The notes beneath the pieces were generated by a model that saw only the letters and a list, made by a program, of their open reading frames with translations, searched no databases and was not told the origin of the DNA. A stretch of 64,000 nucleotides of DNA from Kumtagia sp963820075 (GTDB lineage Bacteria > Pseudomonadota > Alphaproteobacteria > Rhizobiales > Rhizobiaceae): contig CAWFYS010000001.1 in NCBI GenBank assembly GCA_963820075.1, positions 1-64,000 of the forward strand, in the 5' to 3' direction. Positions 1 through 8,426 of this stretch are shown here, one piece after another (positions within the stretch are counted from its first letter, which is position 1; each line of letters starts with the position of its first letter). The translations under genes and the position numbers were made by a program.

Positions 1-149
1 CGCCCGAGCTTGAGGTAGGGCGGGCCGTCGCCAGTCAGCCTTTTCTTGTTCATCGTGGAGATGGAAAGGCCAACATGCGCAGCCGCGCTATCAACGCGGT
101 GCTTGCGCCGGGGCCGTTGTTGTTGAGAAGAGTTCAAGTATTGCCTCAT
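1..149 (-). CDS. AlpA/excisionase-like helix-turn-helix protein, 3' end cut by window edge
   Basis: The reading frame starts at ATG (147-149) and runs off the left edge, giving about 49 residues. It contains HVGLSISTMNKKR followed by LTGDGPPYLKLG, the pattern of small MerR/AlpA-type DNA-binding proteins found on integrative elements (helix-turn-helix, then a G-x-GP-x-x-K-x-G wing). An alternative TTG start lies at 135-137 with GAGG six bases upstream. Its place beside an integrase and a tRNA attachment site suggests a regulator or excisionase of the element. The family call is by eye; the C-terminus is not visible. Confidence 0.55.
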   Translation of the reverse strand, partial: MRQYLNSSQQQRPRRKHRVDSAAAHVGLSISTMNKKRLTGDGPPYLKLG

Positions 150-223
150 GAATTGCCGTGAACGACTAGGTCACATGAGGACAAATCGGCCAGTCTCTAT
201 CCCGAAAAAATGGTGCGTCCTAA

Positions 224-813
224 TTATCGGGATGCTTTTTCCCCAGGAACTCGCCGGGGAAAGCAACCATAGCGGCGCACATACCGCTCGAACGCCTTAT
301 AATTATCAACAGTCCGTATTGCAGATTTTAATCGATTCTCAAGCGTCTTTTTTGCAGTTCCGACCCACTCAACTTTGTAACTCGGATTTTTCAGAAGATG
401 AGTGCATATTTGTGACTGGCTCCATTCTGGATGAGTTGATCTAACTTTATTGAACTGGCTAACAAGTACATCGCACCGTTCGACGGTCCATCCGCGTTTA
501 CGACCGGATCGGGCACGATTAAGTTCTACTTGGAAACCGGGAATAAACTCGCAAGATATCTTGAACAATGCCCACGCATAAGCTGCATTGCCATCCTTCT
601 GTAGGATCGCATCCAAGAAATTGAACCAACATCCTCGATCCGGTTGTATTGCTCTATCTTTATAACGTAGTCGGCGTTGTCTTCAATTCCTAGAAGGAGC
701 ATGTTCTGCGATCGTCGCGCTATTGGCTTGAGAAGTTCGTCGGGCAATGGCTTTCCGCCAATTGCTCGTATCTGCAATTTCTTGCTCTTTTTCTTCTTCG
801 TCTCAATGGCCAT
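224..813 (-). CDS. hypothetical protein of the integrated element, frameshifted
   Basis: Two overlapping frames join into one protein of about 195 residues. The N-terminal part starts at MAIETKKKKSKK and reads to about residue 65 (IEQYNRIEDVG). The rest continues in another frame from FLDAILQKDG to CFPRRVPGEKASR. The switch lies near 615-620 and is repaired by removing two bases (590 becomes 588, a multiple of three). No domain is recognised. The N-terminus is very lysine-rich, and base composition is lower in GC than the chromosome to the right, fitting acquired DNA. It could instead be two overlapping genes. Confidence 0.45.
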
Positions 814-912
814 CGCGCACCTCGCGACTGCACCATTGGGATCGCAGGGAAACCGGGAGGTGCACCCCCGCTTTTCGGCCGGCCGGCCTATCCCTGCGGG
901 TTTCTGAGGCCC

Positions 913-2278
913 CTAAGCCTTACTTCGCTTCAGGGGGACAATCTTTCCCGGCTTCTTACCAGCCAGCGCTGCCGCAATTGGCTTAACGGCACGAGCGGCT
1001 GCACGAGCCACCGGGTCTTGCTGCACGTGGGCATAAATCGCGGTAGAACGCACCTCGCTGTGACCGAGTATTGCGCCCGTCATGACGAGCGTTTCGCCTA
1101 TTGACACCGCAGCAGAGCCAAGTGTGTGGCGCAACGTGTGAGGCGTCACCCCCGGTAGCTCGGCAAGCTTGATTGCTTTTGGCCATATCCTCTTGGTACC
1201 TTGAAAGTGATTCTTGCCGCTCGTAGCCGGGAATACATAGGGAGAGCCAGCTTCCGCCGTTATCGATGAGAGCAACGCCAAAGCCGGCGCCGCGAGTGGG
1301 CGAATGCTTGCACCGGTCTTGCTGTCCGACAGCCTCAGACAGGAGTGCTCGAAATCGACTTCCGACCACTTCAGAGCAGCGATTTCATCCCGTCGGCAAC
1401 CGGTCAGTGTCCATAGCCGCGTTATGTCCATCGCCTTTGGGTTCACCCCTTCTGCCTGAAGTGTTTCAAGTGCTTTACCAAGTCGTCCAACCTCCTCAAG
1501 GTTGAGATAGCGGGTGCGGCGGTTGTCTGTCTTCCGAATAGCTGCAGTTTCGCAGGGATTGGTCATTGGCAGCTTGAGGCCACAAATTGCCCAGGTGAAC
1601 ACTGCTGAGAGGTCGCGAGCCACCTTGCGAGCGGCGCCGTCTCCTCCTCGCACGATGATGCGCCGTCGCGCCCCCTGCTTCTCGTCTCTTGCGGTCTTGC
1701 CGGCGGCAATATCCCTCACCATGCGTTCAACGTCACTGGAGGTAACTTCCGTAACCCGGCGGTTGCCCAAAAGCGGCACGACGTGGTTCCGGAGCCGCGC
1801 CACTGTGTAGGCCTTGGTCTTTGGCTTCATGGGCTCGCCCTGCCGCATTCCGCGAAGGACATAGCAGCCCTCTGCCTCGTAGTGGTCGACTAACGCGGCC
1901 ATTTTCATCTCTCGCCGCTTCTCTCCCCGCTCCTTCGCTGGGTCGTTCCCCTTTGCGGCTTCAGCGCGAACTTCTGCCGCCTTCCTCCGCGCCTGGTCTG
2001 GCGTCAACTGGTTGTGTGGCGCCGAGCACCATGCGCCGGGTCGCCACCCCGCGCCCGCCTGGATAGGGACGGTACTCCACACGCCACATCTTCCTGCCTG
2101 TCGGCCGGACACGGACTGAAAAGCCAGTGACCTCGCTGTCGTAGACGAAATAATCATCGGCTTCGGGTTTGAGGCTGTCGACGAAGCTCTTGGTCAGCTT
2201 CGTCGGAGGGTGTCGCTTTGGTTGGGTCGTCACCGGGTCGTCACCAAATTGGAAACTTGCGGAAACACGGTAACCCAA
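913..2278 (-). CDS. tyrosine recombinase/phage-type integrase, frameshifted
   Basis: Site-specific recombinase expected to insert and excise the element at the neighbouring tRNA-Gly. The N-terminal part (PTKLTKSFVDSLKPEADDYFVYDSEV) is the arm-binding DUF4102-like domain. The catalytic domain shows GCRRDE (Arg I), HTLRHT (His/Arg II), LGHSEV and a Tyr in STAIYAHVQ, so all catalytic residues are present. The frame breaks near 2024-2028 at LGA|HNQLTP; removing one base makes the region 1365 nt, about 454 residues from a TTG start. The start is uncertain: a GTG before TTQPKRHPPTK also fits. The gene points away from the att site at 2348-2397, the usual arrangement. Confidence 0.85.
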
Positions 2279-2347
2279 TTATTAGCAAAAAGCCAATAGA
2301 TTCAGACATTCGGTATAACAGCGTGAAACGCGGGGATAGTCAGGTAA

Positions 2348-2397
2348 CAACCTTGCCAAGGTTGGGGTCGAGGGTTCGAATCCCTTCGCCCGCTCCA
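2348..2397 (+). other. attachment-site footprint: 3' part of tRNA-Gly(GCC)
   Basis: The stretch holds an anticodon stem-loop (CAACC, loop TTGCCAA with anticodon GCC, GGTTG), a T arm (GAGGG TTCGAAT CCCTT), the 3' acceptor strand CGCCCGC, discriminator T and an encoded CCA. The 5' half is missing: upstream bases 2330-2336 match only five of seven acceptor pairs and no D arm is present. Phage and island integrases recombine at such tRNA 3' ends and leave a 3' duplicate at the far junction. The element therefore lies to the left, and the intact tRNA-Gly should lie outside the window. Confidence 0.8.
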
Positions 2398-2534
2398 GTT
2401 TCAAACTCCTTCAAAACCGTGGAATTACGCGGCTTTTCGCTTCCTGGACGGTTGAAATCGCAGCCAGTCGTTCCGTGACGCACGCCGAAAGGCGGTGCGC
2501 CGAAACGCCGAGCGGGACATGATAGAGGCTTCGC

Positions 2535-3125
2535 TCAATGGTCGCGGGGCAGTACGAAGTCGTACCTGCCGAATTTGGCGTCGCTCGCCACTTCTATGTC
2601 GAGCAGCAGTGCCGGATCAAAGATGCGGTCGCGATCGTTCTCCGGTTCGCCCGGGAAATAGAGCTGAGTTGTCAGCACGGGTCCGCCGGGCCTCTGAACC
2701 TTCAGGTGATAGTGCCGGGTGCGACCGGGATACAGCCCTGGTACGATCGTGGCGAACCACCATCGACCTTCGGCATCGGTGAATTGATGTCCTCGGAGTT
2801 TGAAGCCCGTATTGTCGTAGGCTCCGGTCTGATCGGCATGCCAAAGCTCGACCAGAGCCCGTTCCACCGGATTGCAATTGCCGGTCAGCACGAAGCCAGC
2901 GATTGTAATCCAATCACCACCCGGCGCGTCACCCGCGAAATCTCGCTTCTCGGGGCTCTCCGGAGTGAAGTACGGCCCTTCGGTTTGGGAGGGGGTCAAA
3001 TCGTCGTCGTCCGCGCAAGATGGAGTAAGCGACAGTTGCTGAGGGATGCCCGCTGCATGGCCGAACCTCGGCAGGACGATCGGCGCGGCAATGAAACCGG
3101 AAAGGAAATGTCGACGGGTGGGCAT
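2535..3125 (-). CDS. intradiol ring-cleavage dioxygenase family protein, Tat-exported
   Basis: A 196-residue protein of the protocatechuate/catechol dioxygenase fold, the secreted short branch. It starts at MPTRRHFLSGF, a twin-arginine signal, so it is likely exported folded. Family marks are TEGPYF, VELWHADQTGAYDN, HQFTDAEGRWWFATIVPGLYPGR and RHYHLKV, the last carrying the two histidine iron ligands. GGAGG lies seven bases before the ATG. It stands alone, with no ring-cleavage pathway genes around it, so the substrate is unknown; secreted members may act on plant phenolics. Confidence 0.8.
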   Translation of the reverse strand: MPTRRHFLSGFIAAPIVLPRFGHAAGIPQQLSLTPSCADDDDLTPSQTEGPYFTPESPEKRDFAGDAPGGDWITIAGFVLTGNCNPVERALVELWHADQTGAYDNTGFKLRGHQFTDAEGRWWFATIVPGLYPGRTRHYHLKVQRPGGPVLTTQLYFPGEPENDRDRIFDPALLLDIEVASDAKFGRYDFVLPRDH

Positions 3126-3531
3126 TGGCAGGCCTCCCGGGTTGGCGGAAGCTTGATAGTCGCCGGCACTGCGGGCAAAAGTGGGGCGAATGCCGTGATC
3201 GTGGACAGTTGTCGCTGTTTATCGTCAATTGTCGCAACGCCAGTCGGCTGAGAGCATTATTTGCCATGCTCGCGATGGCCAAGGGTCTGTTCCGCGCCAT
3301 TTCCCATTGTCCCGAATCGGGTGATGGACGGCTGTTCCCGCTAAACCGGACATTCCCTTGAGCAATGGGATCCCAGACGTGCTAGAGTTGGTTTGTTGCG
3401 TCCCATGGCGCCATGCCGCCACTTGCGGGCAGACAGGTTTTCTCTCCGATCAGCGTTGCCTGATTTTGCTCCCCTGAGCGGCACTTTCCCTGTTCCACGT
3501 ACCGCTAACTGCCCCAACCAGGAGAACCCCC
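3126..3531. other. divergent intergenic region, no gene seen
   Basis: About 400 bases separate the minus-strand dioxygenase from the plus-strand host-attachment gene. I see no convincing coding frame. It should hold promoters for both, but no clear -35/-10 or operator stands out. Confidence 0.5.
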
Positions 3532-3933
3532 ATGATGCTGCCCAAGGGTACAGTCGTTGCCGTCGCAGACGGCGAAAAGATCAATCTGTTTCGCAACACG
3601 GGGGACGAGGCAGGTCTGAAGCTCGTCGCGGTGCACCACGACGCCATCGCTACAGATGCGGGAACGAGCATGGGACGACAAGCAAGCGCTGCCAACCCCG
3701 ATCATGGCCAGGCTGGAGAGGATCAGTTCTCCGCGGGAATTGTCCAGCATCTCAACCAGCAGGCGCTTAGCGGGAAGATCGAGAATGTGGTTATCGTAGC
3801 GGCGCCCCGCGCGCTGGGCGAGATGCGAAAGCACTACCACAAGGCGCTGTCCGCCATCCTTCTGGGCGAGATTGCGAAAGACCTGACGGGACATTCGCTG
3901 GCGGATGTCGAGAAAGCGCTCACGGCGGGATGA
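3532..3933 (+). CDS. host attachment family protein
   Basis: A 133-residue protein of the family named after Agrobacterium attachment (Host_attach/AtsE). It opens with GTVVAVADGEKINLFRN and ends with the family C-terminus IENVVIVAAPRALGEMRKHY and KDLTGHSLADVEKAL. The middle is polar (MGRQASAANPDHGQAGEDQ). No signal peptide or membrane segment is visible, so it is probably cytoplasmic despite the name; its biochemical role is not established. AGGAGA seven bases upstream supports the first of two adjacent ATGs. Confidence 0.8.
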   Translation: MMLPKGTVVAVADGEKINLFRNTGDEAGLKLVAVHHDAIATDAGTSMGRQASAANPDHGQAGEDQFSAGIVQHLNQQALSGKIENVVIVAAPRALGEMRKHYHKALSAILLGEIAKDLTGHSLADVEKALTAG

Positions 3934-3998
3934 TGACTTCGCAATCCGCCGGGCAATGCGTAAGCCGGCGAAGCCGCGCCGTCGGTGACGCTAAGGAT

Positions 3999-4391
3999 TT
4001 AACCGGTGGGGCCAGTCGAAATCTCGCTCGAAAGCAGGCGGGCCATTGCGTCCGTGATTGTGTGGTCATCGTAGGGTTTTGAGAAGAACCTGCTGCCCCC
4101 TGGCAGACTGCTCTCTTCGAGAATTGCGATGCCGGATGCGACCATCAGCTTCACAGGTGGCCATCGATCCCGGATGTAATGGGATAGTTTGATGCCGTCC
4201 ATCGTCCCAGGCATCTGAACATCGGTGAAAACCAGATCGACGTCGTCTCGCGACTCAAGGACGCGAATTGCCTCGTCCGCATCGCACGCCTCCAGCGCTT
4301 CGTAGCCCGCGGATAGCACCAGATCGACGGCGCCCATCCGAATGATCGTGCTGTCTTCGACAACCAGGACGACCGCTTTGCCGTTATTCAT
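3999..4391 (-). CDS. CheY-like response regulator receiver protein
   Basis: A single receiver domain of 130 residues with no output domain. VLVVEDSTIIR gives the acidic pocket, LVFTDVQMPGTMDG the phospho-acceptor Asp, VASG the switch residue region and FFSKPYD the conserved Lys. The start ATG overlaps the stop of the upstream kinase (ATGA at 4388-4391), so the two are translationally coupled and almost certainly form a phosphorelay pair. The acceptor pairing is inferred from the overlap. Confidence 0.9.
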   Translation of the reverse strand: MNNGKAVVLVVEDSTIIRMGAVDLVLSAGYEALEACDADEAIRVLESRDDVDLVFTDVQMPGTMDGIKLSHYIRDRWPPVKLMVASGIAILEESSLPGGSRFFSKPYDDHTITDAMARLLSSEISTGPTG

Positions 4392-5518
4392 CGCTCACTC
4401 GGGTTTGGGTTTGGGAGATTTCTCAGGCTGCGATGGTATATAGCGCCTCGGAAGCCATTGGGTTCCTGTGCGGCCGTAGAAAGGTCGGTTCGGAGACCGG
4501 CGCTTTCCTGGTGGCGGATTGTGACGGCGGTGCCGGGGCCTGCATCGCTCAACCGAATTTCGCCCTTTAGGTTCTTTGCGAGCGCCTCCACAATGCCAGT
4601 CCCTAGTCCCGCCTTTGGTGCATCGCTCCCCCCGGGCATGCCGATGCCGTTGTCGGTAACCGAAAAAGTCCAGTCGTTGCCCGACGATCGATAGTCGATC
4701 ACGATCGTGCCCGTTCGCTCATCGGGAAAGGCGTGCTTGAGGGCGTTGATCACCAGCTCGGTCACGATAAGCCCCAAGCTCACGGAAACGTCCGCTTCCA
4801 CGGCGCTGTCGTCGACCGTCACCTGAATCGAGAGCCGGTCAGGGTCAGCTATCATCGACGCGCCGAGGCTCTGGCAAAGCTGAGTGAGATAGGCACGGAG
4901 CTCAACGCTGCCGCCGCTGGACGTAGAGAGTTGCCGCTGCAGGGCGGCGATCGACATGACCCGGTGATGGGCGTTGTGGAGGTGCCCGCGCGCTTCGTCC
5001 GACTGAACCCGGCGTGCGCTCTGCATGAGAACGCTTGCAATGATCTGCAGGCTGTTTGCCACCCGATGCTGGACCTCCTGCAGCAGGATCGCTTTCTCGC
5101 GAATGAGATCATCTTTCAGTCGAGCCTCGGCGCGCACATCGGTCACGTCGGTTACGGCCAGAAGCAGGCGAATATGATCGATGTCGCCGTCGTCGAGCGT
5201 CCGCGCATTGACGACCAAATGCCGCGTTTTCTGGTTTGGCCGCTTGAGGTCGATTTCGTAGGCTTCGATATGCGCACTTCCTGAAGCGGTAGCCTTCAGC
5301 AGTGAGGCAAGCTTGGGCATCGCCCATTCGCCGTTTCCAAGTTCGCTGAGGCGTCTGCCGGAAACTGTCGCGGGGTCGATCTCGAAGGCCCGGCAGAACG
5401 ATGCGCTCGCTGCAATGACCTTCTGGTCATCGGACAGGAAAAGCAGCGGTTCGTTGGATGATACCACAACGGCAAGCGTGCTCGCCGCTTCGAAATGCAC
5501 GGTCGGGGACTTTAGCAT
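4388..5518 (-). CDS. PAS-containing HWE/HisKA_2 sensor histidine kinase
   Basis: About 376 residues from the ATG at 5518 (GAGG eight bases upstream); an in-frame GTG at 5608 would add 30 residues. The N-terminal PAS-like domain contains LSDDQKVIAASASFCRAFEI. The dimerisation/phospho-acceptor segment ILLQEVQHRVANSLQIIASV is typical of HisKA_2/HWE kinases, with His as the acceptor. The ATP-binding domain has LIVTELVINALKHAFP and VTDNGIGMP. No membrane segment is visible, so it is a cytoplasmic sensor. It overlaps the receiver gene downstream. Kinases of this class are abundant in rhizobia, often in light or general stress signalling; the signal here is unknown. Confidence 0.88.
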   Translation of the reverse strand: MLKSPTVHFEAASTLAVVVSSNEPLLFLSDDQKVIAASASFCRAFEIDPATVSGRRLSELGNGEWAMPKLASLLKATASGSAHIEAYEIDLKRPNQKTRHLVVNARTLDDGDIDHIRLLLAVTDVTDVRAEARLKDDLIREKAILLQEVQHRVANSLQIIASVLMQSARRVQSDEARGHLHNAHHRVMSIAALQRQLSTSSGGSVELRAYLTQLCQSLGASMIADPDRLSIQVTVDDSAVEADVSVSLGLIVTELVINALKHAFPDERTGTIVIDYRSSGNDWTFSVTDNGIGMPGGSDAPKAGLGTGIVEALAKNLKGEIRLSDAGPGTAVTIRHQESAGLRTDLSTAAQEPNGFRGAIYHRSLRNLPNPNPSER

Positions 5519-5702
5519 GAAGTGGCCCTCAAGGGCCGAAGACTCACGGAGCGAGTCATCACTCGGCAGGGACGCCGACCAGCCGGAAAGGGCAAGCTCG
5601 ACCGACACACACTATCATGCCCGATGCGTACGCGGGTCAATATTATCGCGGGCCGCCATATCGAAGCGGTAAGGCCGCAGCGGATGTCTCGCCACGCGGC
5701 TG

Positions 5703-6215
5703 TCACAGCTCGACGGAAATGGATAATTGTCCCATGGTCTTGAGCGCCTGGAAAAGCGAATCCCAATCCTGGGTGATCACGATGCATCGCGGATTGCGGC
5801 AAGGTGGCGGGCCATGAAGGCAGACCCCGTCGCTCGGAAAGCCGCTCCTGGTCCTGATTTTGATCCATATGACCCGTGCATGATGCCGGTGATTGGCCGG
5901 TCCACCGGCTGCGCCACCCTTGTCGATGCCATCAAAACGCTGGGCGAACCTTCCTGGGAAATCGTAGACTTCGAACGTGGCGTTCTCGGCAACCGTCAAC
6001 CTCTTGCCGGGTGCTCCCGCCGCAGCCCCGCCCGTGCGAAGCTCCTGAACCTTGGACCAGTCCGTGATATGGGGAGCGCCGGTTCCGGCGGATTGTCGCC
6101 ATGCCGCAATGTCCATGCCGGGCTGATTCCGCAGCGTTGCAAGCCGTATCGACTTGCCAGACACGGTGCCGAGGACGACCCCTTCGCGCGGGCGATATAT
6201 GAGGTGAGCGCCCAT
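5703..6215 (-). pseudogene. vgrG remnant (orphan)
   Basis: The frame encodes TDWSKVQELRTG, PGKRLTVAENATFEVYDF and PGRFAQRFDGIDKGG. This matches the VgrG core, where a WxKxQELRSG strand is followed by E-[IV]-YDYPG and a RFDG-x-[DK]-GG turn. The linker between these motifs is shorter than usual. The sequence after DKGG is not VgrG-like and ends within 60 residues, and no gp27/gp5 domains follow. I read it as a decayed spike-protein fragment, 30 kb from the T6SS locus. An open plus-strand frame covers the same bases but has no family features. Confidence 0.5.
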
Positions 6216-6419
6216 AGGCGGTTCTCGATCCTCCTGACGTTACGGGATAGTCGGTGGAGCGCGCTGACTCAAGGATAGCATACCCCGCATTTCTCACACA
6301 GGACATGGCCCCATAGGGTTGCCTTTCGGCGGGCAACCTAGGCAGTCGTGCGCAACTGGGCAGATTTCCGACGCGCGTGCTTCGACCCGATCCCGGACCA
6401 GTCGCGACGCACCGGGACA

Positions 6420-7472
6420 TCAAAGCGTGTACCAGGTCGCCCGCGCCTTGCCATGCCGCCGGACGCGGCCTGCCGCGACGAGCTCGCGCAGGCGGACCTT
6501 CAGCGTGTTGCGGTTCGTGCCGGTGAAGGTCGCGAGTTCGGCGATGGTCGCGCGCTCCTGCTGGCCAAGCACCTTCAGAATCTGCCGTGACAGGTCGGGC
6601 AGTTCGTCGTCACGCCGCTGCGCGTTGCCTTCGCGGTCGAGGCGCGCCGCCAGCACGTCCTTCTGTTTCTTCAGGCAGCGCAGGAGGAAGCCGATCCATG
6701 GCTCCCAGTCGGTCGCTTCCGCTTTCAGAGTTGCCTGGGTGCGCCGCAGCGCCTTGTAATAGAGGTCCTTGTTCTCTTCGATCACCCGCTCCAGCGAGGC
6801 ATAGGGCACATAGGCATAGCCGGCGCGCAGCAGCAGCAAGGTGGTGAGGACACGCGACAGCCGGCCGTTCCCGTCCTGGAACGGATGGATGGCGAGAAAC
6901 ACCACCACGAAGATGGCGACGATCAGCAGCGGATGGTGCGCCTCCTCCTCCAGCGCCTTGCGCGCCCAGGCGACCAGCTCCTCCATGGCGCGCGGTGTAT
7001 CGAAGGGCGACGCCGTTTCGAACACGACGCCGATCTCGTGCCCGTCGGCATCGAAGGCGACGACGTTGTTGGAGAGCGCCTTGTAGGCGCCGCGATGGCG
7101 CTCGTCCCTGGCGCTGTGGCGCAGCAAGGTCTGGTGAAGTTGGCGGATATGGTTTTCGGTAAGGCGCAGATCACCATAGGCCTCGAAAACGAGGTCCATA
7201 GCCTCGGCATAGCCCGCCACCTCCTGCTCGTCGCGCGTGGTGAAAGAGCCGATGCTGAGATTGGACAGCAAAGTCTCCACCTGCGCATCGGTGAGCTTCG
7301 CGCCTTCGATGCGCGTGGAGGAGCCCACGCTCTCGATGGTCGCCACCTTGCGCAGTGCGCTGAGGCGGTCCGGCGACAGGGTTTTCAGGGCTTCCCAGCG
7401 TCCCTTGAACTCATCGATCTCCGCGATGAGCTTGACGAGGTCGGGGCCCAGGGCGAGCTTCGGTTCCTTCAT
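6420..7472 (-). CDS. Fic family AMPylase-type protein with C-terminal winged helix
   Basis: A 350-residue Fic protein, presumably transferring AMP or another nucleotide group to a protein hydroxyl. The catalytic loop is complete: HPFQDGNGRLSR at about residues 216-227. The inhibitory helix motif SSTRIEG is at about residues 51-57, so this is an N-terminally autoinhibited (class II) type. The C-terminus (LSRQILKVLGQQERATIAEL through GRVRRHGKARATWYTL) is a winged helix-turn-helix, suggesting DNA binding and possibly autoregulation. No antitoxin-like partner is adjacent. Ten-base repeats lie just upstream of the start. Confidence 0.9.
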   Translation of the reverse strand: MKEPKLALGPDLVKLIAEIDEFKGRWEALKTLSPDRLSALRKVATIESVGSSTRIEGAKLTDAQVETLLSNLSIGSFTTRDEQEVAGYAEAMDLVFEAYGDLRLTENHIRQLHQTLLRHSARDERHRGAYKALSNNVVAFDADGHEIGVVFETASPFDTPRAMEELVAWARKALEEEAHHPLLIVAIFVVVFLAIHPFQDGNGRLSRVLTTLLLLRAGYAYVPYASLERVIEENKDLYYKALRRTQATLKAEATDWEPWIGFLLRCLKKQKDVLAARLDREGNAQRRDDELPDLSRQILKVLGQQERATIAELATFTGTNRNTLKVRLRELVAAGRVRRHGKARATWYTL

Positions 7473-7497
7473 GGCGGCGTGCGGGTAGCCAATTCCA

Positions 7498-7540
7498 TAC
7501 CCGATAATACCCGATTACACCCGATTACGCACCTGATTCG
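7498..7540 (-). repeat. short direct repeats upstream of the fic gene
   Basis: ACCCGATW units begin at 7499, 7509 and 7519, with a variant ACCTGATT at 7531. On the coding strand of the Fic gene this reads as TAATCGGGT-type units spaced by one helical turn, 25-70 bases before its ATG. One-turn spacing in a promoter is typical of an operator bound cooperatively; the Fic protein's own winged helix is the obvious candidate. Function is inferred only. Confidence 0.5.
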
Positions 7541-7746
7541 GGGTGCCCCCCGCCAGAAGCCGCGTTATCCCAGATCGTGCGGCGGCCGGATATATTTGCT
7601 GAGAGCATCCGTTGCAAAGCCGATGTCGTCCGTCGCATCCGCAAGCATATCCGGCGTGCGCATCGCATCATTGATCAGCGGTTGCCGGACCATCCGTCAC
7701 GACGCGGACGCGCACGACCGGCCGCTTCAATCGGCGCGCGCCATGG

Positions 7747-8184
7747 TCAGACCGCCTCGACATTGGCCGCCAAGAATTGCTCGATCAGGATCGATAGGCC
7801 TGGCAAGGTAAGCACGGAAAGAGCGGTCGCCATGTTGAAGCACCGCACCGATCTTTGGCCGGCTTCCGCCCAATGCTGCAATTGCCGATCGACCTCAAGC
7901 GCAAAGACGTCGACACGACAGATCGTCTCCGAGCCGCCGCGTCGGCGGTCGAATTCGAATGTTCCGATGCAATTGCGCTGAATGTGGCCGACGAGTCCGG
8001 CTTCCTCCAGAGCTTCGCGCGCCGCCACTTGGTGCGGCGCCAGGCCCCGCATGGGATTGCCCTTAGGAATGATCCAGCGACCGCTCCCTCGCGACGTGAC
8101 GAGATAGACATGGGGGTCGCCGGTTGCGTCAAAATAAAACGGCAATGCGCCGAACTGGCGAAGTTCCTGTTTCCGCGAGGCCAT
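7747..8184 (-). CDS. Nudix hydrolase
   Basis: A 145-residue Nudix-fold protein of the short DIPP-like type that hydrolyses nucleoside-diphosphate-linked compounds such as inositol pyrophosphates or NpnN. WIIPKGNPMRGLAPHQVAAREALEEAGLVG (cut here across two motifs: WIIPKG and REALEEAGLVG) carries the core REx2EExG metal site, although the canonical first Glu of the box is not obvious. The N-terminus RQFGALPFYF fits the family. The 7541-7746 stretch downstream holds only a doubtful 42-codon frame. Confidence 0.85.
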   Translation of the reverse strand: MASRKQELRQFGALPFYFDATGDPHVYLVTSRGSGRWIIPKGNPMRGLAPHQVAAREALEEAGLVGHIQRNCIGTFEFDRRRGGSETICRVDVFALEVDRQLQHWAEAGQRSVRCFNMATALSVLTLPGLSILIEQFLAANVEAV

Positions 8185-8426
8185 GGCGCCCGTTATCTCA
8201 ACTCAATGACATCCACATGACATGGTCCCTCTCGGCAATGCTTGTGTATGAGGGGCTGTCGTGATTGCGCGGACGGCCCGAGTTGCCGACTCACATTTGG
8301 CCAAGCTTGATGGCAAGCGACCGCGACCGCAACCTGAAACCAGGTGTTTCGAGGGATTTCCACACATGCATGAACGACCAGGGGCACACGCGGCGACGCC
8401 GGAGCCAGCAAGCGGCGGCGATCCGG

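Noticed and set aside
2330..2397. Complete tRNA-Gly gene
   Set aside because: The 5' acceptor pairs at only five of seven positions and no D arm can be folded, so only the 3' part is a true tRNA sequence.
5727..6278. Plus-strand open frame over the vgrG remnant
   Set aside because: No motifs, whereas the opposite strand carries YDFPGRFAQRFDG and other VgrG core residues.
7565..7693. 42-codon minus-strand frame MVRQPLINDAMRTPDM...
   Set aside because: No ribosome binding site, no known family and very short; could be chance.
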